From contig NC_066333.1 in the NCBI RefSeq assembly GCF_022539315.1, positions 1,736,001-1,800,000 of the forward strand: DNA of 64,000 nucleotides, in the 5' to 3' direction. The notes beneath the pieces are model-generated. The model did no database searches and was not told where the DNA came from. It saw only the letters and a list, made by a program, of their open reading frames with translations. Positions within the stretch are counted from its first letter, which is position 1. Every line of letters starts with the position of its first letter. Both the position numbers and the translations under genes were made by a program. This DNA comes from Serinus canaria (lineage: Eukaryota; Chordata; Aves; Passeriformes; Fringillidae). Of this stretch, positions 56,402 to 64,000 are shown piece after piece.

Positions 56402-58109
56402 AGTATGAACAAAAATTTCTGTCAATATCTGACCTTAGTTCTGAGTTCTGGGCTTTAGACTGATTATTAGAATTTAAAAAAATAAAACTTTTATATGGCT
56501 TAAGCCCCTTTGCAGTGTCACCTGTATCACCTTTCCTGCCTAGAAGATTTTTGTAGCCCTCAGCTGTGTTTAGAAATAAATCAGTAAACAACTGTCTTCT
56601 CAATTAGACCTGCACAGGGGAATAGGAAATTCCTGATTTCCTGATTATAAATTCATGGCCAGAAAAATCTGGTTGTGAAAGCTAAAGAGCACTGGAAGGG
56701 ACCCTGTTGCAGGCAGGTGGAGAGACCGCGGGAGATGTGGGTTAGCCCTGGAGTGCTCCTGTGGTAACTAAGAATAGCAGTTGGATAAAAGGAAAACACT
56801 AAAACCAAGGAAGTAGAACAGAGAAAAAACAGTAAGGGAGCAGAGGAGAGAGACTGTAAGTACAGAACAGAGGAGGTAAAAAACAAAAGCTGGAGTCTGG
56901 CAAATAAAAAGTCTTCAGTGTAGGGGATGTTTTCTGGGTCTGCTCCTTCCTTGCTCTCCTGGGAGTTTAACCAAGAAGGGTTTTCCTTCTGTGCCATCTT
57001 GGATACATCAAATTTAAGACAAAGAGCTTCAAGAACAAGAGAAAGAAATCTTCTGTTGCTTTGAACTTCAGCCATCTCTTTCTGAGCCTTAAAGCCTCTT
57101 GATACGGCATGTGATGTAATTTTTTCCCCTGGCTGCTGCAGCACTTGGACATTCCTGCCTGAATTCGGCCTTGGAGATGGTTCTGGGAGCTCCTGCAGCA
57201 AGAAAGGGCAAAGAATTGGATGCTTGGAATGGTTTGCTTCAAGATGTACATGTGGGACATATGTTCATCTTTTGCTGATCTTTCCTTTCTTCCTCAAAGT
57301 CCCAGATATGTCTTCCTGCTTTGGGGCTCTGTACATGCAGTCCCTTGGCAGCAGGAGAAGAAAGGCTGAAGAGTTGATTCCTATAGATATGTCTGGAGAA
57401 AAAAAAACCTGGTTTTTATATTCCAAGGCATGGGTACATTCAGGTTTGAAGTATATGTGTATATCATACCCCTGGGAGGTACTGCCTGGTGTCAGAATGA
57501 CCAAAACCCCTGAAGGTGGATGCTGAGAGAATGACTAAAAAATGTCCTTAAAGCCTTGGGTCCATCTTTGCGGGTGGAATAACCTACATAAATTCTTGTC
57601 CTGATTTTTGTTGAATATGTGAAAATGGAGTTAAACCCAAACCCTGCATTTTCAGCCTGGTACTTTGGCTGTGCTGAATGCTGGTGATGTCCCTGTGGGC
57701 AAAGCCAAGCTCCAGTCCCTCACTGGCCTAACCAGTCCTGTTTTAGTGGCCATTTGGGTGCCATGGGGGCAGGTTTTATGGTGCTGGTTAGACAACTCTG
57801 CAGAGTGGCATTAATATGATCCTTCAAATAAAACCTCAAACCCACTGGAATGCAGAATTCATCATAAAACACAGCTTTTTTGCTAAAAATGCCTAATCAG
57901 TGCCAATCTCCCTGGTTGTCTGCTCCCTGAAATTACTTCCAACTTGTGGTAACATTAACCCCATTATAATGACTGTCCATTAAATTTTTAGAGGGGTAAA
58001 TTCAACCTTCAGAGCTCTCTATTTTGATTACTAGGGACATGGGGCAATTTGAAATATGCACTTGAGAAGCTAATGAAAGACAGAAGGCTTGCTGTATTTC
58101 TGACTTGGC
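55954..58109. other. Intergenic, downstream of ASIP; contains a TG/TA microsatellite
   Basis: AT-leaning sequence 3' of the ASIP stop codon. The ASIP 3' UTR must begin at 58109, but I found no clear minus-strand AATAAA near it. The 182-codon minus-strand frame at 56653-57201 shows no recognised domain. Confidence 0.4.
56347..56399 (+). repeat. (TG)n(TA)n microsatellite
   Basis: Four TG units followed by about 22 uninterrupted TA units. Confidence 0.97.
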
Positions 58110-58286
58110 TTAACACTTGGGGTTTAACATCAGGCACTGGCAGATGGTCTGGAAGATTCTGCATTTGCACAAAGCACAGTAGTGACAGCAGGAATTCAAG
58201 TGTGGCTTGCAGGTTTTGAAGGTTGGCACGCAGTTAGCAGCAGGTGGGGGCCTTGGCTTTGGAGATATCTTGCGTTTAGCATTTTT
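58110..58286 (-). CDS. ASIP: ASIP last coding exon (cysteine knot)
   Basis: Acceptor TTTATCTTCCAG, then 58 codons and TAA. It encodes basic residues KNAKRKISPK, the PRPPPA hinge, and the ten-cysteine domain that binds the melanocortin receptor. The cysteine spacing C-X6-C-X6-CC-X2-C-X2-C-X-C-X6-C-X-C-X6-C is the agouti/AgRP pattern. Confidence 0.93.
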   Translation of the reverse strand, partial: KNAKRKISPKPRPPPAANCVPTFKTCKPHLNSCCHYCALCKCRIFQTICQCLMLNPKC

Positions 58287-61200
58287 CTGGAAGATAAAAA
58301 CATGAAAATTCATAGACAGGTGAAGTGAGGGTGGTGAACAGCAGGAGGTTCTGGGGGAAGGAGCAGCTGGCTGTGGCAGTGGGAGCTGTGCTAGCAATGC
58401 AGAGGCATGATGGGGCTGGGGAATGGAAAAGGGTGGCTTGAGAGCAACCTTCTGAGCAAAATGACAAACCTCATTTTGACCATGACTGGATGGAGCTTTG
58501 GAAAGGGTCTCTAGGAAGGCAGCAGTGAAGAAATGCACTACTGGCAGCAGTATATTGGTGCCAAAATGTACTCAGATGGTGACATTATCAACAAAACCAA
58601 TTAAGGTGTCATGTTTGGATCTCCCAGCTTTTCAGATGAGTGAAAACTCCCTGTCAGTCTCGTTAGCTGAGCTGAGAGAGCAGGGCAGCAACTTGGCAAT
58701 GCTCCCCCTGGTGAGCCCAGGGATCCTCCACCCGTGGGAATCCTCCCCTGCACACACAGTTCAGGGTGGGGGGAAAGGTCTCTCATCCCCCCCAGGAGTG
58801 CAGCTTCTCTGCTGGGGACGTGGAAAGGTGGAAATTTTGTGTTGCTCAGCATGTGCCTGGGACCTGGAAGGGATCTCTGGAGCCCAGTGGCTGCAGGCAC
58901 CCTGTGCACTTCTGAAACTCAGAGTTATGGAATTCTTTGGGTGGGAAGGGATTTGAAAGCCCATCTCATCCCACCCCTTGCTACAGGGACACCTTCTGCT
59001 ATCCCAGGTGGCTGCAAGCCCTGTCCAACCTGGCCTTGGACACTGCCAGGGATGGGGCAGCCACAGCTTCTAATTTTCTTTCCACCATTGTTGTTTCACA
59101 TCTATTTTTACAACATTTAGAGCTTTAAACTGTAATTAATATGTAAATTATTTAAATCAGGGAATGACAGTAAAAGCCTTTCAAATGAATGCACCAAGAG
59201 AAACTCTAGAAGTAACAAACTGTTCTAATCCAACAAAGTTTTTTGAACAACCACCAACCTTGGAAGATTTCTTGTTCTCTGCCTCTTTCCTGCTGACTTT
59301 CTGGGATTTTCTGGATAAATCTTCAATGAGAATAGCAGAGGAAAATGTAGAATCAGTTTTACAGAATGTTATTTCAATGAGATAATCCTATTTTTGTGTG
59401 AGAGGAGGCAGATAACATACACTGCCACTTCATTGCTGCATGTTTTGCAGTGATGTTCATCTCAATTCAGAGTGTCTGAACTCTGTCACTGCTGCTTGTG
59501 TGAAGCAGAAGAGCAACTGATATTTGTATTTTACAAAGGATTTTTTACACATTGTTTGGTAGATGCAAACAATGAATTATTTCAGAGAAATAAAATTAAA
59601 AGTCTCTGTGAAAAAGATTGGGGTGCTCATGCGTAGTAGTCACATAAACAAAATAGGAAAAATCTTTAGAATTCCACAATTTCTTCTGTTAAAATGTTGT
59701 GCTACATGCATAATTTTGGAAGGAATTAACAAGTGTACACTGCTTTCCACAAGCAAAAACTCTGCTGATTTGGCACATACTCTGCATCTGTGATGCCACC
59801 TTTGATTCTGCAGTTCTTTCTTCCTTCTTCCCCCACGATCTCATTTTACATAATGTTACTTGCAAAGGTGTTTCATTCATGTGCCTGTAACATTGCTCCC
59901 TCTATATACTTGTCACCAAATCTAATTTTAGATATAACTGTGTAAATTCCATTACTTGTTTTGGGGCTTGTTTTGGGCTCTAACACAGCAAGAGTGTTCA
60001 CTTCCAGCTCACCAAGCTATTGTGGTATTTTTGATACCTTTATTCTGTGTGTGTGAGTTCTGCAATAAGCACTACCTGTATGTAATGGATGATTGAGATA
60101 AAAAATATCCATATCCCCACTGGTGAATGGTGTCTCCTTATCTATTCCAAGATCTTCTATCAATATATTTTTAAATATTTTCTAATTGCTAGGATTTACT
60201 GAGTTGCAGAATGAAGAACAAATATTTTGAGCTGGTTTGGGGGGGGGTTTCAATTTTTTTCTTGTATCATTATAAGTTAGGGTTATGCATCTCTAAGAAG
60301 CAGTGGGGAGAAATATGTCACAGCTCAGCCCATCTGCCATGTCAAAAGCATGGGCTCACTTCTGGGAGAAGATGGAGAAATCAGCTGAAGGGATTGTATT
60401 TTATAGCCCTGATTTTAATTGGGACATAAAAACGTTATGGGAATTGTGAGAGTGGAGGCATCAAGGATCCCAAGGATCACAAAATGGTACAGCTTGGGAG
60501 GCTGCAGAACAGCACAAGCTCTGTTAAATTCTCAATTAAACAACACTGAGTTAACTCAGGATTCAGAGGTTCAGATTTCTTTGGAAATGCATGTGTGGGG
60601 CAACTGTTTCTCCTTAAAGATATGCTGTCCTGAGCAAGAGCATGGAGAAAACACAGGAAACAAGGTAATGACCAGAGTGCTTTAAACTAAAGCCCTAAAA
60701 ACGTGCAGAAAGGAGCTAAACAAGAGAAGGGTTATTTTTTAAATTAGCATTTGGACACAGTTATGAATGTTCTGTAGCTGATTATCTCCAAACACCTGTG
60801 GGATTTTTGAGAGAAGAAGTTGGTGTAAATTACATGGAAAGAGTTAAGGCAGACATGAGGAAAGAATTTTGTGAAGCAAAGAGTTAAGCATCACCATAAA
60901 GAGGCTCTTCCCAAACAGGACAGGTGGTCATGTGCCAGTAACTACAGAGACAGGGTTGATCCTGTCTTGGACAGAAAGATTAATGACCCTTGGCTCTCCC
61001 TTGCAGTGCTCTTTTCTTCCCCTGTTTAAAGGCCAGGTAAACTGAGGTTATATTAGTACCTGTTAATACTGTTGATTTTTCTATCACAAGAGCAGACCCT
61101 TAAAACCCTCAAATTATGTGTTTTTTTCTCATATGCATAAGATTTTCTAAGCAAGGTTATTTCCCACATTAGCACAAGACCATTCTCTTCAATATAAAAA

Positions 61201-61613
61201 GGCTTACAGTGTGATGGGAGCTGAAGTGAAACCTGTAAAACTGAAATAAATTGTATTTTTTTCCCCTCTAAACTGAGGTTTACATATTGTCATTCTTTGG
61301 TGCTGCAGCCACCACAGTTCTGTGCCCTATGAAAGTTGGGGCAAATAATTCAGAATAATCAATAATTCAAGCAAAGTTATCCAAATAATTCAGAATAATC
61401 AAAAGCAGTGTTTCCTGCAAATCTTGTTAATTTGACACTGAAGGGCAGGTTTTACTCACCAACTATGGAGATGGGTGGAAGATCTGAGAGGTCCATTTTG
61501 CTCCTTCTGGACACGTTGCATTCTGTCTTCTCCTCAACGACCAAGTGGGAATCAGCAGCCCTGAACAGGCTGTAGCAGAGCAGGAGGCTGAGGAAGAGGT
61601 TCTTTCTTGCCAT
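58110..61613 (-). CDS. ASIP: Agouti signaling protein, three coding exons
   Basis: Secreted paracrine antagonist/inverse agonist of the melanocortin-1 receptor that shifts melanocytes toward pale pheomelanin. Coding exons on the minus strand: 61613-61460, 59320-59259 and 58286-58110. Phases fit (1 base, then 62 nt, then frame 0) and give 130 residues. Order: signal peptide 1-22 (hydrophobic FLSLLLCYSLF, cleavage near AADS-HLV), N-glycosylation sequon NVS at 33-35, the conserved LPPISIV block, a basic region 55-85, a proline-rich PRPPPA hinge, and a C-terminal knot with ten cysteines (91, 98, 105, 106, 109, 112, 114, 121, 123, 130). Oddities are an R-I-F loop at 115-117 where agouti proteins usually have R-F-F, and an extra Cys32. 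No stop or frameshift was seen. It is convergent with AHCY, as in mammals. Confidence 0.93.
58287..58914. other. ASIP intron between exons 3 and 4, distal part
   Basis: No repeat or coding element recognised; short frames on both strands only. Confidence 0.4.
58915..59075 (-). mobile_element. CR1 LINE 3' fragment in ASIP intron
   Basis: The plus strand reads AGAGTTATGGAATTCTTTGGG, ACAGGGACACCTTCTGCTATC, CCTGTCCAACCTGGCCTTGG and GGGCAGCCACAGCTTC, the complement of a CR1 tail. Same strand as ASIP. Confidence 0.78.
59259..59320 (-). CDS. ASIP: ASIP coding exon 3 (62 nt, basic region)
   Basis: Too short to stand out as an open frame. After acceptor CTATTCTCATTGAAG it supplies two bases that complete Asp52, then 20 codons: LSRKSQKVSRKEAENKKSSK. 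This aligns residue for residue with the mammalian agouti basic exon (LNKKSKQIGRK-AEKKRSSK). The donor is GTTGGT, weaker than consensus. The 62-nt length restores frame between exons 2 and 4. Confidence 0.9.
59321..61459. other. ASIP intron between exons 2 and 3
   Basis: AT-leaning with no recognised transposon. A 40-bp tandem duplication lies near its 5' end (61342-61402). Short frames only. Confidence 0.45.
61342..61402 (+). repeat. 40-bp tandem duplication near ASIP exon 2
   Basis: CAAATAATTCAGAATAATCA occurs at 61342 and again at 61382, exactly 40 bp apart, ending about 60 bp from the ASIP exon 2 donor. Confidence 0.9.
61460..61613 (-). CDS. ASIP: ASIP first coding exon (signal peptide)
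   Basis: Encodes residues 1-51 and one base of codon 52, with donor GTGAGT. The exon begins near 61662 after a CTTCTACAG acceptor, implying an untranslated exon upstream. I chose the ATG at 61613 (context ACAATGG) because it gives the family's short signal peptide. In-frame ATGs at 61640 and 61634 (also ACAATGG) would add nine or seven residues (MTMEVFLST). Confidence 0.92.
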
Positions 61614-61662
61614 TGTGGAGAGGAAAACTTCCATTGTCATGAAAACCAAAGTTGGTCAAAAC

Positions 61663-62799
61663 CTGTAGAAGTGATGCAAGGATATGAATCTCTGCAATGG
61701 TTTTCTGTCACATTGTGCAGCTTTAGCAACAAATCTCTGCCAATTATTTTATTTCCTGCACTTTGCCTCTGGTCCCAGAATACCTAAGATTGTAGTTGTA
61801 AGAGTGGAACAATGTTATCTCAAATACAACTCCCTGAGATATTTTTTCCTAATTCTTTTCTCAAAAGGTTTATTTCCCATAAGATGTGAAGGTCCTCCCA
61901 GCTGAGCTTTATAATGGTTATTATATGGCCAAGGGCAGAAACTCAACCACATCATCAATTTTTTCCTAGGAAATCTTGTGTACAAAACTGTGCTAGAAAA
62001 CATAAAAGAATAATGACAATTTAAACCCTCCCCCCCACCAAACTATGTTTCCTGTTAATTTTCTGGTCTTAAAAATAAATCATGAAGTAATATCTTGTTT
62101 TATTTCACCTCCAAGTGGCTGCTCTAATCCCATTTAAATCACAGCCATAACTCATGTGAGTTATAAAAGGCCAGTGCTGTGTAGTGTTTATGTGCCTTGG
62201 GGTTACACACTGAATAACTTCCAAGATGTGGCAAAGTCTGGGATTTGGGGATACTCATGGAGGCACCTGAGCTGTGCCATTCACCTGAGGTGACAGTCCC
62301 TGCAGGGTACACAGGGAGTGTCACCAACCTGCACTCCTTTTCTTGTACCTTCCTATATTTCAAAGCTGATTTTTATTTCCATGTGCATCAGTTTTCTGCA
62401 GTGTCAGGGTTCTGGGAGCCTTGTTCCCCCGGAGGCACTGCCAGTCTCCAGATTTATGGGTGGCTTTGTGTCAGTGAAAAGCTGCTGGATGGAGTAAAAA
62501 GAGCGAGTAAAACCAAGTGTTTTGGGCCATTCATCTGGCTGTAAAGACTTCATGGCTGGGGAGTTAAAAGATGAGGAGTCTCTGCCTTGGGAGGGCTTCA
62601 GTCTGGTCACTGCTGCTGCACCAAGTCTGTTCTACACCTGCTTTTGTAGCCCCACCGACCCACCCCTCCCTGGGAGATGGTCACTATCCTGCTTCTAATT
62701 CCCAGTGCTTGGGATCAGTTCAGGAGTTGTCTGTTCTGCACACCATGTTCCTATGCCAAGCAGTGCTGGGGGCATCGAGGCTGCTTCCACTGGTGGCTG
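61663..62799. other. Upstream of ASIP exon 2, nothing identified
   Basis: Intron between an unseen non-coding ASIP exon and coding exon 2, or proximal promoter. No motif could be assigned with confidence. Confidence 0.4.
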
Positions 62800-63207
62800 T
62801 GGCTGGGCCATGAGGGCACTCACCTTTGCTCTGGGGCCAGGCTGGGAGCTGGGGGGAATCAGCCTGGAGAAGACAAGGCTCCAGGGAGCCATGAGAACCC
62901 CTTCAGCCCTGATCAAAAAGAGGGAGAGCAACTTTTTATCCAGACAGAGAGTGATAGGACAAGGCTGAAAGGTTTTAAACTAAAAAAAAGAGATTTAGAC
63001 TGGAGACAGAAGTTCTTTACTCAGAGGGTGCTGAGGCCCTGGCACAGGGTGCCCTCAGAAGCTGTGGCTGCCCCTGGATCCCTGAAGTGTCCGAGGCCAG
63101 CTTGGATGGGGCTTGGAGCAGCCTGGGATAATGAAAGGTGTCCCTGCCCATGTTGTAACTGAATGGGCTTCAAGGCCTCTCCCAACCCAAACCATTCTGA
63201 CAGTCCA
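62800..63207 (+). mobile_element. CR1 LINE 3' fragment
   Basis: Shows AATCAGCCTGGAGAAGACAAGG, TCTTTACTCAGAGGGTGCTG, GGCCCTGGCACAGGGTGCCC, GAAGCTGTGGCTGCCCCTGG, AGGTGTCCCTGCCC and CAACCCAAACCATTCTGA. Antisense to ASIP. Confidence 0.83.
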
Positions 63208-64000
63208 TAATTCACTCCTGAATGTGTCTGGGCTCCATTGGGATTTGCAGGGATGTACGTGCTGGATCCTCTGTGGTTTACACATCTGCATGAGCTACAA
63301 CTGAAAGAGATGTATCAGAGCCTGGAGTTTTACAGGGGAGGAATAACCTCTGGGGAGGCAGTGCTGCTGTGTCTGAAATGCTGCACAGATGTGAAAGTTC
63401 AGACCCTGGCTGGATCAGAGTCATGGCTGTGGGTAGGAGTCTCCTTTGAATGAGTTGATTCAAATTTTATCATATCAGATGTGAAGAGCCTTTGATTTTA
63501 TTCTGAATCTGAGAGGAGAAAGTGCATCTTGTTTAGAAGACTCTACAAATTCCAGTAACCAAAAGGAACAAGTCCTGCCATGAGAATTTTTTGTTGTCAT
63601 GGTAAAATTGAATTTTTAGTTACTGCAGTTTAGTAAAGTAACAAGGTGACACTTCTGTGTTAATTCTCTACCTACTCTGATCTTGCAAACTCTTGTACAG
63701 AAGCTCAGCCCTGGCCTGTGGCAATTGCCCATTTATATGGGAGTATGTGAAAATATTTTCGAGGTCAAGATCCTACTTTTTCTTCAGAGGAGTTGCCCTT
63801 TTATTTGCTCTTCCCCATCTCCTTTTACAAAAGATGTCCAAACCTCACTGAGATTTCTTGATGTTCCTAAAAACTGCTCTAAGAGATACCTATGTGTGTA
63901 AAGAACTATTAGGTTATAACCATTCAGCTCACAATTGGAACTTCTTTTCATCTAACAGATTTTACCAACCTGAGTATCCCTGGTAATGTTCATGTTCTAG
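63208..64000. other. Right edge of window, nothing identified
   Basis: Short frames on both strands and no recognised repeat or exon. Confidence 0.4.

Noticed and set aside
56653..57201. 182-codon minus-strand frame downstream of ASIP
   Set aside because: No domain, signal or splice-site support; the composition looks like translated AT-rich intergenic DNA.
61460..61649. ASIP start at 61649
   Set aside because: The codon at 61647-61649 on the minus strand is TTG, not ATG; the first true in-frame ATG is at 61640 and the family-like start is at 61613.

Overview
The window reads as nuclear DNA of a bird, most probably a passerine. The coding exons have vertebrate GT-AG introns, CR1 LINE 3' ends are scattered on both strands, and there are many solo LTRs of endogenous retroviruses. 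The two identifiable genes are avian-like AHCY (adenosylhomocysteinase) and ASIP (agouti signaling protein), which are also neighbours in mammals. No prokaryotic operons, CRISPR arrays or plasmid features are present.

Layout. (1) 1-5,100: minus-strand coiled-coil exons resembling CEP250 (C-Nap1), with a CEP250-like last exon lying upstream of exons that resemble an earlier part of the protein. A CR1 copy and a 41-bp minisatellite are interspersed. (2) 5,580-13,000: LTR material and a recent segmental duplication. Copy A starts at about 6,821 and runs into a 500-N assembly gap at 9,031-9,530; copy B is about 10,090-12,650. Each copy carries an insertion that the other lacks, so each preserves an empty site for the other. 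(3) 13,000-16,200: AT-rich intergenic DNA, one orphan terminal-exon candidate, and CR1 copies. (4) 16,230-40,655: a CpG-island promoter and the complete 10-exon AHCY gene on the plus strand. Its exons join without a frame break into 433 residues with the catalytic and NAD-binding residues in place. (5) 40,656-58,109: the AHCY-ASIP intergenic interval, dense in LTRs between 42.6 and 51.7 kb. It holds three related solo LTRs (two in this interval, one in duplication copy B), two longer LTR elements with TGTC-TGGTT-GAG type ends, a 36-bp minisatellite, and a retroviral gag zinc-knuckle fragment sandwiched between CR1 pieces. (6) 58,110-61,662: the three coding exons of ASIP on the minus strand, including a short 62-nt middle exon found by splice phase and homology. 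The joined product is 130 residues. (7) 61,663-64,000: the region upstream of ASIP coding exon 2, with one CR1 copy.

AHCY and ASIP are transcribed toward each other, tail to tail. AHCY is a housekeeping enzyme of the methionine cycle; ASIP is a secreted melanocortin-receptor antagonist that influences pigment pattern. They share synteny rather than a pathway. I found no convincing new biological system. The best leads are the ASIP coding variant (R-I-F in place of the usual R-F-F, plus an extra cysteine), the reciprocal empty sites in the duplication, a perfect intronic hairpin in AHCY, and the gag/CR1 chimera. Homology statements rest on recognition from memory; no database search was run.
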